Shown here one piece after another: positions 34,635 to 46,500 of a stretch of 64,000 nt of DNA. Positions within the stretch are counted from its first letter, which is position 1. Each line of letters opens with the position of its first letter. The stretch is from assembly GCA_001179505.1 (NCBI GenBank), contig CDMY01000371.1:1-64000 (forward strand), read 5' to 3'. The translations under genes and the position numbers were made by a program. The DNA is from Vitrella brassicaformis (taxonomy: Eukaryota; Sar; Vitrellaceae). Under the pieces are notes generated by a model. That model was not told the origin of the DNA. It saw only the letters and a program-made list of their open reading frames with translations, and ran no database searches.

Positions 34635-36220
34635 ATGCCTCCTCGTAGTCAGCAGAACCAGGTGTGTCGTTACTGGCAACAGGGAAACTGCCGGTTCGGC
34701 GATAGTTGCCAGTTTCTTCATCCCGGTGCCGGTATGGGGCCAGCGGGACGGCAGGGCCAGCCGTCCAATCCATTCGCGGCATTGGGACAGCCAGGGGGGA
34801 ACGGAGGAGCCACCGGATTCGCATCGACCGCTGCAGCGGCAGGGAACCCCGCGGCAGATTTCAAGGCATATCTCCGCTCAGGAGGCTTCCCCTACACATG
34901 TGAGCGACCACAGGCACTCGCATCATGCACGGAGGACAGAGATGTTCACAATGGACATGATATGGTCTCTATCCTTTCAGGCCTGAAGGGCGCTCCGAAC
35001 CAGCCGTTGCTGATGCAAGGTGCGACAAGAAGGGCGTGTCGGTGCAGTATGATTCCGAGCAGATCTCACTGCGTGCTATGGGATGTGTGCAGATTTGTTG
35101 AGTCCCGAGGAGCTGCGGTGGAAGTCGATGGAGGCCGCAGGCGGCCAGCTGAACCAGCAGGCATCCCAGATGGTGGAGCAACAGGCGCGGTACGGATGCA
35201 GAGGACACTACCGCTAGCCGCTTAAATTGTGATTGCGTTGCGCTTGCGCCCTGTCTGTTGATGATTTCAGTGCCCGTGTGGAGTCGAGTTTTGCGCAGCT
35301 AAGTCAGACTGCCCCCGCTCCGTCCAGCGCTGCATCGGCTGCAGGGCTCTCTGGCCCAGCCCCGCAGAACCCCTTCGCGCAGCTGCAAAGCGCACCGTCG
35401 CCCTTCGGCCAGCCACAGTCAGCCCCGTCGCCATTCTCTGCCAGCCCGACCCCACCCCAACCATCGCAACCATCGGCACCGGTGTTCACTGCGCCACCGC
35501 AGCAGCCGACTGCGGGAGGGATATTCGGCTCAGCGGCTGGCAGTGGTGGTGTGTTTGGATCATCAGCAGCGGGGATGGGGAGGGGTGGAGGGGTATTTGG
35601 GGGCGCTGGTGGGTCGGCAACAAGCAATCTGTTCGGCCAAGGGGGTGGGTCAGGTGGCAGTGTGTTTGGAGGTGGGGCTGCAGCACCTGCAGCACCCGTC
35701 GGAGGCGGTGGCGGGCAGGTCAGTGAATAAATGGATGCAATGCAAAGGGGGGAGGATGCATGTGCACATCCCCATAGAGATGACTGCGTTGTGCCCCGTT
35801 TGGTCCTCGTGCGAATCACCCACACAGATAATGAATCCGTTTGCGGCGGCGCAGAGCGGCCCATCGCCGTTCGGCCCTCCACCAGTAGCAGCAGCTGCAG
35901 CAGCTGCAGCTGCTTCGTCTGCAACAACACCCACGCAGGGAGAGGCAACACCAGAGGTGAGTAACCCGATCCACGACAATCAATGGTGAATGATGGATGG
36001 CATGTATCCGTGTGTGGATCAGGTGGTACCGATCAGTGGGGAGTCGCAGCGCATCTTCGCATCCAAGGATCCATTTCCGGTGGGCTGCAGAAAGTGGCTG
36101 ATGCGTCCATGTCGCTCGGTGGATGTCTGTTGTCTGTTGTGCGTTGCCCAGGCCCGGCATGAGGGGAAGGGCGGCATTCCGGAGGACATGCCGCCAGCTG
36201 ACGTGTGCACGGACGTTTGA
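34635..36220 (+). CDS. NUP42: CCCH zinc-finger FG nucleoporin, NUP42/Rip1-like, 367 aa
   Basis: Exons 34635-34899, 34981-35019, 35093-35189, 35271-35718, 35828-35956, 36023-36079 and 36152-36220 give 367 residues. The N-terminal CCCH finger reads VCRYWQQGNCRFGDSCQFLH (C-x7-C-x5-C-x3-H), as in human NUP42. A helix (LLSPEELRWKSMEAAGGQL) leads to a low-complexity region with NPFA, SPFG, GGIFGS, GGVFGG and NLFGQG FG/PFG repeats. The C-terminus GKGGIPEDMPP resembles the short conserved GLE1-binding end of NUP42. By analogy it works at the cytoplasmic face of the pore in mRNA export. Several introns are flanked by TG tracts. The whole gene sits in the 2.1-kb spacer between the inverted CPW-WPC arms, which is unusual for a conserved single-copy gene. 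Confidence 0.85.
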
Positions 36221-36474
36221 TTGGTGATGGTATGCTGTGCATGAGCGAATGGTCGAGAGGGAGGGAGGGAGGGAGGGAGGGCTGGATGTCGCATATATGT
36301 AGCTCAGCTGGTGGCGGGGAGGGTTGTGTGTGTATGTATGTATACGTATGTGTGTGTATAGACAAAACAAACAAGCAATGGATTGATTGATGCACTCAAT
36401 TCATTGACTGACGGACTGACGGACTGACTGACTGACTCGTTGATTGATTGACTGAGTGCTTTGCTTCACCAGCC

Positions 36475-37721
36475 ATGGTTCGCTTGAGTGTGTTGTTGAC
36501 GGTGTCGCTGTGCGCGTTGGCGGCGGCCGGGTCACTCAAAGCCAAAGCAAACAAACAATCCAAGGCAAGCCACACATGAATGGGACACCAGCCACAAACA
36601 AACACACTGCCGATGTCCCATTCATGTGTCTCGCAGCTGCTTCCAGCTCCTCTGCCTCCCGCATCGGTGCCGAATGTTGGCGGCGGTCTGTACCTGTTCG
36701 CTGACATGCTGGCCGGTCTGATCTCGCAAATCAGCGAACTGATTGGAGGGTTCGTCCCACCCTTCAAGGCAGGCGGGCACCACACATGAACAAACAAACG
36801 CATGAGGTCGGTCATCTCCCATCTGTGTGTCTGTGTGTGTGTGTCGGCCAGGTTCCGTCGACGAAGCTGCCGGCGTTTGGGCTGACTCCGGTGCTGTTTG
36901 GTGCACCCGTGGTGCAGCGAGCGGCTGACGAGGGCTCCAAAGCCATTGGCCTGCTGCCAACACCCGACCCGATTTGTGTGAGAGACTACAGCTTGGTGTG
37001 CCCAGAGGGATGGCGCCCACTGCCGGGCGGCAGGTCAGCCACACAGCCAGCCAGCCAGGCTGCCATCGGGGCCCGGAGAGGAGGGAGGGGGACATGGACG
37101 CATATCACGCACTCNNNNNNNNNNNNNNNNNNNNNNNNNNNNNNNNNNNNNNNNNNNNNNNNNNNNNNNNNNNNNNNNNNNNNNNNNNNNNNNNNNNNNN
37201 NNNNNNNNNNNNNNNNNNNNNNNNNNNNNNNNNNNNNNNNNNNNNNNNNNNNNNNNNNNNNNNNNNNNNNNNNNNNNNNNNNNNNNNNNNNNNNNNNNNN
37301 NNNNNNNNNNNNNNNNNNNNNNNNNNNNNNNNNNNNNNNNNNNNNNNNNNNNNNNNNNNNNNNNNNNNNNNNNNNNNNNNNNNNNNNNNNNNNNNNNNNN
37401 NNNNNNNNNNNNNNCTGCGAGCAGGACTTCGACAAACAACTGTGCCCGAAGGTGTGTGTGGTGTGTGTTATTGTCAACACGGATGTCTGTCTGTCTGTCT
37501 GTCTGCGTGTGTGTAAGGGGTGGCTGCATGTGGGCCAAGGCACCTGCAAGGCGCCTGACGAGTACATCCGTAAGCACAACACAACTAACACACACACAGT
37601 GTCTGTCTGTCTGTCCATTGATGTGAGTGCATGTGTGTGTTGTGTGCAGCGCCTCGCGGCTGCCGGCCTGTCATCAATCTGCTGGGCTCACCCACACACA
37701 GAAGCGACAACTATGCGAAAG
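36475..37721 (+). pseudogene. CPW-WPC protein, copy 2: signal peptide present, 3' half lost
   Basis: Exon 36475-36564 encodes a clear signal peptide (MVRLSVLLTVSLCALAAAG) and ends at a GC donor (AAG|GCAAGC). Exons 36637-36768 and 36852-37033 match copy 1 base for base. The next exons fall in the N gap; those at 37415-37451, 37518-37569 and 37650-37721 resume after it. Within the last one a T is missing relative to copy 1 (GGGCTCACC here, GGGCTTCACC there), shifting the frame. Homology stops at about 37821, so the last two coding exons of copy 1 are absent. Copy 2 therefore holds the true 5' end and copy 1 the true 3' end of the family member. Confidence 0.8.
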
Positions 37722-37821
37722 GTGGCTGAGCGGGCGTGAAATGCATTGCAATGCACGACACAGAAAGCCCAATACACAGATCCATCTGGGTATGGTCCGT
37801 CCGTCTGTCGGTCTGTCTGTC
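36641..37821 (+). repeat. Inverted repeat arm 2 (CPW-WPC)
   Basis: Reverse-complement match to 32699-34510, interrupted by the N run. The left edge is sharp at 36641, just after an intron's acceptor; the right edge falls in a TGTC tract. Confidence 0.9.
37115..37414. other. Assembly gap, 300 N
   Basis: Exactly 300 N. By comparison with copy 1 about 930 bases are missing, so the gap length is a placeholder. Confidence 0.97.
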
Positions 37822-40102
37822 AGGAGGAAACGTACTGCAACAGAGAGGGTGTTGACTCATCGATGGGCGTCTGAGCATGAGTGGACTTTGTTCAGTTTTC
37901 ACTTGTCGGTGTCTGCCAGGTGTGTCCGCACATCCACATCATACACTCTAAGCTTAGAGTCAACGGGCAGACAGTCAGACAGTCAGATCAGCGCAGTCAC
38001 TTCGTGCATGCAGCCAGCCAGTGGAGTCAGTAAGTGGTACAAGTGAGGTGTGTGAGGTTAGCTGGGGGTGGCATGGATACCTATGCACACGTGCATCGGA
38101 TGGAGTGCATCACAGACAGCGGCGAGCAAAGAGGGGGTGTATGTCATGCAGGCGGCCACATGCAGAATCCACTCACTGCGTTTAGTAAGTGGCGGGAAGA
38201 GGTGACGACACACACGACCGACCGACCGACCGACCGACAGCAATTGTTCCCTCCAAATGTGAAACGCTAGCTAAAGCCTCCATCCACCCCGTTCCCTCCG
38301 ACTCGCCTTGCCTGCCTTGCCTTCCCACTGGTGGGGCTCAAAAACGCCCATGCACCCTGCCTGCCAGCCACGAAGACAGGCAGACAGACAGACAGGCAGG
38401 CAGGCAGACCGGCGGCCTCACGGTGTCCTATCGTACAAGTTATATACGAATGTGTTTGTATGTACCGATCTATGAATGTATGTATGTATGTCTGCATATC
38501 CATATATATATATATATGAGATTCAGTCATGGATCACGTAAGTATGGATAGAGGGCGACAGACGCGCAGATTGCTGTGAGCGTGTGATCGTTCGGTGTCC
38601 GCTCCGATGCTCAGCAAAAGATCAAGATGGGTAGATAGATAGGTATACAGATGCCTGTGAGACTTGAAACAGATCCTTTGCTCCCCCCAGTGAGCTCATT
38701 CTCTCTCCTCTGTTGCCTCCAAAACGGCCCACCGACCCTCGAGACTCGACACACGACATGAACAAAATTTCGCATCCGACGCACGCACTGTTCGTTTCTC
38801 TGCCTGCTTCCGCTTTTCTCGCCTCCCTTCCTCGCTCCCTCCGATCTTAAAAGCAGCTCAGCCACCGTCCATTTGTCGTCCCTGACCGATCGCCCGACGA
38901 ACACATGGCTGGCCACACATCCTGACTGACACTCAGATTGACAGAAGGGAGACCGAGCCAGCCTTAAAAGAAGGCGGAGGCCTTCATTAGAAGGGCCACT
39001 GGTCTCCTCTGCCCGACAGACGCACAACGCCCAACACGCCGCCGACACACAGACAGTCGTTCAGAATGGAGAAGAAAAACGATGTATGGATGGATGGATG
39101 GATACAGACAGATGCAGACAGACAGACAAGGAGGCCTGGCTGAGCGGACACGAGTGAGGAGAGGAGAAGTGGGCGGAGTACAGAGCAGTGACGGACGAGT
39201 GAGTGCATTCATGTCATGTGTGCAGCAGCAGCACGTAAGTAGTCAGGGAGTTAGCGCACACGCACATGAAAAACTTTAGTTAGGCCTGAAAGGCATGACC
39301 TCCCGATCGTGCCTTTCGGGCCATTGATTGCACCACACCTGGCTGGCTCACCGGGAGAAAGAGGGAGAGAGGGAGAGAGTCGTCAAGCCAGGCAGGCAAG
39401 TGGATCGAATTGCAGGCAGACAGGCAGGCCACTGTGGGACAAAAATAACCCCTTGCTTACCCCTCCGAAGTATTGATGTGATGTCTTTCCACAGTAAGGA
39501 TGATGTATGTGTGACAAATCACGTGGCATTGCTGACCGACTGACTGACTGACTAATGTACACGCCGCCATGCTCTTCTACCGAAGGCCTTCGCTCCCACA
39601 ACGCACCCTCACACACGAACGAAAGCAGAGGGCCAGAGGGAAGGCCGACCAGCACCGGCAGACTGCCAGGCGGGCGAGCAGAAGAGATGATGTGCGATGG
39701 CTGGCTGTGCTGGACACCCACCCCATCGCTCGGGCCCCCATCAATCCGTCCCTCCCCCACTTCTCATCTCATATGGATACATACGTACAGATATCTATCT
39801 ATCTATGTGGAGGGAGGGAGGGAGTTAGGTACAAACATTCATTCACGGATGTATACACATATTCATTCATAGGCTCTCTGAGTGAGTGAGTGAGTGAGTG
39901 AGGAGGGAGGGACGTACAGACAGACAGAGGCACAAGTCAGTCACTCATTCGTTGGTTGGTCATGCACTCTTGTTCTTGCAAAACCGATCTGTACAAAACT
40001 GCAGGCAGCCAAACCCAACCCCTCCCTCCCTCCCTCCGTGCGCACCCCTAGTCAATCGCTCTCAATGTCCATCCATCCATCCATGGGTGTGTAGAAGGGT
40101 AG
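37822..40102. other. Gene-free repeat-rich region
   Basis: Contains CGAC, CAGG/CAGA, GGAT, GAGT and CATC microsatellites and a TA run (about 38503-38517). Open frames here are short, repeat-derived or lack splice support. No RNA gene was recognised by eye. Confidence 0.6.
39283..39322. other. Perfect-but-one inverted repeat, 13-bp stem
   Basis: GGCCTGAAAGGCA at 39283-39295 pairs with TGCCTTTCGGGCC at 39310-39322 around a 14-base spacer; only one position is not Watson-Crick and it would be a G-U wobble in RNA of one strand. Function unknown. Confidence 0.75.
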
Positions 40103-41683
40103 CTATGATATTACGCATGCGTCATCCTGCGGTCTCTGTGTGGGTGGCGATGCGGCGAGTGCGTTGGCCATGGCGCTCATGTAAGTGCCCTTGCCGATGA
40201 CGGCCCTCCGCTCCAGATCGTGCAGGTGGCCCAGTGAGCTCCGCAGCGGCAGGGCCTCCATCTGGTGGTGGCGACTCTGCAGGTCTTGGAATGTCAGCTG
40301 GCGACCAGCCGGGGGGTCAGGACGGTCCTCAAACACAATGTGGATGTCGCACAATGGCATGCTCAGCATCTCGTCGCGGAATGAAACCTGCCCCCATACA
40401 TCCATCGACAGCGACCACATGGGCATACCAATGAATGCATATCATCCACCCCACCATTAAACAGATTGGTGGGACCCCCCCGCCCACCTTGTGTTTCTTG
40501 CCGTTTCTCGATATCCGTGTGCCGTGTGCGTCGAAGCGCATCTTCCTGCCCCGCGCGTCGAACTTCTGGAGCCGACCGAAGCTATCGGTGGGCATGGGCG
40601 GCCCGTGCACCGAGGACATCTTGAAGGCCTGCTTGCCAAGCGGCTTCTTAAGCCCCTGAGCCGCCCCGCCCTTGCCCTTGTCCTCAGTGTGGATTGTGTA
40701 CCCCCCCCCACCGTTCCCCTTTTGGCTGAGTCGGTCCAGGAAGCCGTCCTTGCCCTTGTGCGCATGCACCCATGCGATGCAGGTGTGGGGCGACTTGACG
40801 CTGGGCGGGGGCTGGAGCCGCAACGCACCTTCCGAGCATGCAGTCGACACCTCCGAGTAGTCGGATGGCGGCTGGGATGCAGATGACCCACACTCAGTGG
40901 GCGATGCGGACGAGTCGACAGTGGATGACGAACCGGCCTTGTCCAGGGCCGTTCGATGGCCCTCGTGGGAGTCCAGACTCGCGCTGTGGCTCCGCTTGGT
41001 CTTAAGAAGCTCCACCGAGTCCACACGACGCATGAACGGCCGAGCCACACACCCACTGTCATCGTTCGCCGTGACATCATTCGTCGACATGCCACCCACG
41101 GCAGGGTTGGGCACTGCAGGGGCAGCTGCAGTGAGCGAGAGACCATTTGCCGTATGTGTGGCCTCGTGGGTGGTGTCGTCGTGTGTGTCCCGCTGCGTCT
41201 CGATGGCAAGACTGGTCATCCGCCCGGTGAGGAGGCCGATGGAGTGGCTCATGATGTCGGTGCTCTTGGCAGGGTATGCCGTCGACCGCTGGTGGAAGGC
41301 CACCTCGCCCTTGTTGTGGGTCCGCAGCCGGATCTCCCGTGGCGAAAAGGGTCTCAGGCTGAACTCACCACTCGAGCGAGACGAGGATGAAAACGAGTCA
41401 CTACGGAACAGACAGACAGACAAGCAACACACACGCACATGAATGACGTGACGTGCACCGACCGCATCAGTGCTGACTGACTGACAAGACACATCAGGGA
41501 GTGAGTGAGTCTCTGTGGGAGGGACGGCGTACCGTACCTATCTGAGTAGGTCCGTACGGTTGACGGGTCGGGAATAGGGGGGAGGGGCGAATCATCATCA
41601 TCTGCATCATGATCATGCTGGACCCCTTCCCCCACACGACCACCCATCTCCTCAGCCTGCTTCCGTGTCTCGGGGTCCTCCAT
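40103..41683 (-). CDS. Three-exon gene of unknown function, 447 aa
   Basis: Exons 41683-41538, 41400-40488 and 40387-40103 join in phases 2 and 0 to give 447 residues. The first exon is acidic with a DADDDDSPLPPIPD stretch. The long second exon is Ser/Thr-rich with short basic motifs (RSSGEFSLRPFSPRE, RRVDSVELLKTKRSHS) and ends in a conserved-looking FDARGRKMRFDAHGTRISRN segment. The last exon has SMPLCDIHIVFEDRPDPP and LTFQDLQSRHHQMEALPLR. These could be phosphoregulated, protein-binding motifs, but no domain is recognised. It is divergent from the 42051 gene, with 367 bp between starts. Confidence 0.65.
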
Positions 41684-42050
41684 CTTGCCTCCCAACTGCC
41701 TCAAAAGCTCCCCGCCGCGGTGAGTCAGTCAGTCAGTAAACCAGCAGAGGAATGAGATGCCGGACGTGCTCAGTCAATGCCTCGCGGGCTGATGCGGCAC
41801 TGCGGCGACAGGGTGGGATGCGCGATGTGCTTGGACCAGCAGCTGCGATGTGTGATCCACAAAAATAACAAATAACACAGCTGAGCAACAGTTGCAGCTG
41901 CGCATATGCGGTGGGGAGATATCCTTCGTCCTCACAAAAGGAGAGGGGAGAGGAGACAGCCGCGCTTCCCTTCCAAGCCAAGCTCGCCAGAAGCTCGCGC
42001 CTTCTTGGATCTTGGAACTTGGCGCTCCCTGCGCCCGCGCCAAGCAACTC

Positions 42051-43381
42051 ATGGACGCGGAGGAGGAGTCGCTTGAGCTGCTTCAAGATCTGCAGGCGTC
42101 GCTTGATCACTACAACAGTGAGTTGAAGGAGAAAACAGATTGTCTACCGCCGCCCAGGGCTGCGCTTGTTGAGGCCCTCTGCACTCATCTCGACAAGTCC
42201 GCCACCGAGCTGGCCAATGTCCTCCACAACTGGAACCAGCCAGCTGCTGCAGCGGCGGCACCGGAGCCGTTGGCAGAATCCGCTGGAGGTGGGCTGCCTC
42301 GCTCTAGATCCAGGGGCGACTCTGCTTTCCCAGATGACAGCACCGTACCGAGTAGGCAGCATACATATATATGTTGCCGTTGGGGTCTGCCAACCCCCCA
42401 CGCATGTGTGGTGTTTGTTGCCCATGGATCAGATTTCGGGAGTGTTGCCGAGATGCTGTCGTCTGCTGAGGGGATGGTCATGGCGGATGAGGGAGGAAGG
42501 CAGGATGTAGGCGGGGCATCCCAGGCGCCCGCCCCACCCCAAACTCCGCCCGATGAGGTGCTGGCCCGCCTGCCCGACCATGTGAGGCGCCGGTGGGACA
42601 TGTGGACTGGCAATCCGGCGGCATTCAGCCTACAGGTCAGTCTACCACGGACGCGTGCAGGCAGAGTAAGAGGTGCAGGCAGAGCAAGAGGCAGAGAGAG
42701 TAAGAGGCAGGCAGGCAGATCAGGGGACACAATACATGCGCGATGACCGTGGGCTGTCGACTCGCGCGCAGTATGTATGGGTCTGTGAGTGTGCTGCTGT
42801 ATGTCCCCGCATGCAATGCATGACAGGTGATCCGTCAGGCGATGCAGCGTCCCTTCAGCAATGCATATCTGTCGGGCGACCCCTCCAGCCGCAACACCAC
42901 ACAGCTCATCCTGCCAGCACCGAACACATACCTCTCACTCAGGTGGGTGGGTGGCTGGCTGGCTTGCTGGGTGGGTGCCTCGCTGCCTGTACAGGCAGCA
43001 CACACATCCGCACACCGCGGCCGATCGTGTCTGTCCTGTCTGCCTGTCTGCCTGTGTGTGTGTGTGTGTATACTGCATGAGTAGGTGGCATCGCACAGTG
43101 TCCCGCGTGGGTCTGCCTGACGCGCCACCCCCACCGGCAGAACTCAGAGAGGGATATGCTGCTGGTGAGGAGGAAGGGATGGGGCTGGGAGCCGGCAAGA
43201 CACTCATGGGATGGGACTTGCTGTGTTTGATGCCTCCATCGTTGCAGCTCTCATCCGCGATGTCGTCGAGCAGGCTGTCAGTCACCCAGATTACGTCAGT
43301 CAGCCTGACCGATATCCCAGCCTTCAGCGGGCTGTGGCTCTGTGCACAAAAAGCCACCAGTCTGACCAGCAGCCCAAGTGA
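42051..43381 (+). CDS. Five-exon gene of unknown function, 277 aa
   Basis: Exons 42051-42351, 42433-42635, 42827-42942, 43085-43164 and 43248-43381 give 277 residues with every phase closed. The N-terminus is a helical, acidic coiled-coil-like segment (EEESLELLQDLQASLDHY...LKEKTD), then an Ala/Pro-rich linker. The second half looks globular: RLPDHVRRRWDMWTGNPAAF, AMQRPFSNAYLSGDPSS, and a final helix ALIRDVVEQAVSHPDYVSQP. I recognise no family. It ends 203 bp before the branching-type enzyme on the same strand. Confidence 0.6.
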
Positions 43382-43583
43382 TCCCTAGGGCTCTGGTCCT
43401 TCATTCCCCTGCTGCTGTCGCGGCGCTTGTGCGTCTGTCACGGAGTGACTGTCGGTGTGAGAGGCATTTGTTTGAGCTGGGCTGGACAGACTCTATCTCA
43501 AAAAACGTGCTAAAGCTTGCTGCCGTGAAAGCTATCGATATTCTCCGCGAAGATCTGAGTGTGACAGAGGCCTGCAGGCGCAG

Positions 43584-46500
43584 ATGGAGGAGCCACCGTC
43601 AGATTCGGCGCAGATGAATGGCCCAGCGCCCGTCGAAAAAGTCCTCGAAGAACAAACGGCCACACAACGTTGATCACATGACGCATGTGCTGATTGTTCC
43701 CTGGTGCAGAAGGACGAGGGCCAGCTGGGAGCCACCATCGTAACCGGCGGAACAGTATTCCGGTAGGCAGGCAGGCATTGAATGCGCCACAAAGCGCCGC
43801 CTCTCGGACAGACAGACAGACAGATAGACCGACGACCTCCCAGCCAGTCAGATTCAATACGTCTGTCTGTGTATCTCTGCATACATATGTGTGTCATGTG
43901 TGTCTGAGATTGTGGGCCCCTTATGCTGAGAAGGTGTGGGTGGTGCTCAAGGGTCAGGACAAAGCCGAGATGAAGAAAGAGGGAGACAACAACCTCTGGT
44001 CCGTCAAGGTGGATGGCGTCGGTGCAGGCGCCGTCTACTCGTTTGAGATTCAGGTATGGATGTATGTTTCTATAGTACTGGCTACACACACGGCCATCTG
44101 CTCTGCCATGGCCGGCCTCTCATGACGTGGATGGATGGCTGGGTGTGTCGTGCAGCCCTTCTGGAACGATTGCTTCCACACCGAGGGCAAAGTTCTGTCC
44201 CGAAGAGATCCATACGCACGGCAAACAGACTTCGACAGCAATGACTGGTACGGTACCCACAGGCACCCACACCACGGAAACACAGACAGACAGACAGACA
44301 GTCAGACAGACAACAAAAGAACAACAGCTCCCTCCCACACTCTGCTCTGCAAGGCACTCACTCACTATGTATATGTGTGTGCGCGTACATGTGTGTGTAT
44401 GTTGTGTGTGCAGTGTGGTTGTCGACCCATCGTATTATGAGTGGGCGCCATTCTCAGCGCCAGGGTGGTCTGAGCTCATCATCTACGAGCTGCACTGCGG
44501 CACCTTCACGGGGAGGAACGACGGACTGGACCCCAACAACGCATTCAAACACATGATATCGAAACTCGACTACATCAAAGACCTCGTGGGCGGGCAACAC
44601 ACATACATACATTGCGTGGATGTCGATGCCTGGCCTTTGCTCTGTGCGTGCGTGGGTGTGTGTGGGTGTGGGTGTGGGTGTGGGTGTGTGTGGGTGTGTG
44701 CAGGGCTTCAACTGCATCGAGATGATGCCTGTGCATGAGTTTGGCGGCCAGTGGGGGTACAACCCACGGCTGCTCTGCAGTGTGCACGGCAAATTCGGCA
44801 CCAGTACCGAGCTCCGGGACCTTGTCAACGAGGCACACAAGAAGGGCATCGCAGTACGTGTGCATGCATCCACACACGCACGAGGGAGGACCAACAGGCA
44901 GAGAGAGCACCACTGGCTGGCACACTAGGGAGGGAGTGAGTGAGTGAGTGAGTGACGGATGCGTCTGTCTGCATCTCTGTTTGGTTGAAGGTCATCTTTG
45001 ACGTCGTGTTGAACCATGGGTCGGCGAAGCTCAACAGCCTGTGGAATCACGACGGGTACGGCAAAGACAAACAGGTACGCACACGCACGATACAGCCTGA
45101 CTGACGCACAAAACCACGATGACCAAGGACATAAGGGAACCAACCAGAACATCCATCCACCCACTTATCCATCTATCTATCTGTGTGTGCGCTTCAAGGG
45201 TGGCATTTACTTCGAGGGCGGCGAGGACACCCCTTGGGGAAAGAAGGTGAGAGAGACCTAAGGGCAGGAACGCCCAGGGCGGCAACATATGTATGTATGT
45301 ATGTATGTGTGTATGTGTGTGGTCAATCAAGTTCGCTTTTCACAAGCGGGAGGTGCGCGAAATGATCAAGGCATCAGCCAGAATGTTCATAGAAGAGTAC
45401 AAGTGAGTGAGGGGGAGGGAGTGAGTGCACCCGACAGACACGTCGAGTGCATCTATGGCTGTCTGTGTTGTCTTTGCCTGCTTCCCTCCCTTGTCTGTCT
45501 TGTTTCACTGCAGTGGCGATGGTTTGCGCTTCGACAGCGTGCACAACATGCCGGTAGGCTCTGTGTCTGACATCCACGTTCACTCACTCACTCATACCTT
45601 GACCTTGATGCCTGCTTTCTTGTGCCGCATATATCCCACGGGACGGCCGGCCGCAAAGTGGGACCTGTTGCAGGTTTGACCACGCCCATGCGGGCATTGA
45701 TTGACTCGCACCGGGCACTAACTAGATGTGTTTGTCTGCCATCTATGTGTCGCGAAGGAGATTACCGGCGACATGCGGCACCGGTACCCAAACAAGATCA
45801 AAATTGCGTGAGCATCATCTAGCTACCGCACACGCACACGCACTCAGAGCTTCCGTCCCTGCGCCCATGTCAATCAATCGATGTGCCGACTGTGTACGGT
45901 GCAGTGAGGTGAATCTGTGAGTGCAGTGAGAATGTGACTGAGGGTATGACTCGGTCTCTGGTTTGTGAATCATTCCAAGGTCACTCCGGAGCATCCATCC
46001 ATCCTCCACTCGGCAGGAAAGGCTCAGCTCAACCTGGCACACACGCACACAAGCTGTTGGTCCAGGCATCCATCCATCTGTCTGTCTTTTCTGTCATCAC
46101 AACAGGTTTCGATTGTTGCTGGATCCACGCGACCTACTACGACACAGTCAAGATCATGCGCGACGAGGAGCGCGAACACCACATCGGCAAGATGATGGTA
46201 TGTATGTGTCAACAAATAAATGCCTGCACGTCTTAAGAGGTGTGCGTATGTGGACGTACACATGGCCTGCCTTTCCGTCTGGCATTCGTGTCCTCAGGCC
46301 ATGATCAATGGGCACGGGTGGGTGGGTGATGTATGTGGGGATTTGTCCATAACTTACTGCAATAATACCAGCCTCATGCCATCACTGTTGGATGTGTCTT
46401 GTCTGTCTGTCTTGTCCTATGGTGGTCAGCGGCTTCAAGACGTCGCATGAGAGCTGCAACTCTATTCTCGGCAGCCATGATCAGAATGGCAGCAAGAAGG

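Noticed and set aside
36786-37739. Plus-strand 317-codon frame across the gap
   Set aside because: Contains N and intron sequence; the real exons are the separate CPW-WPC copy 2 exons.
38611-39048. Minus-strand 145-codon frame
   Set aside because: Composition is repeat-like, with no splice or family support.
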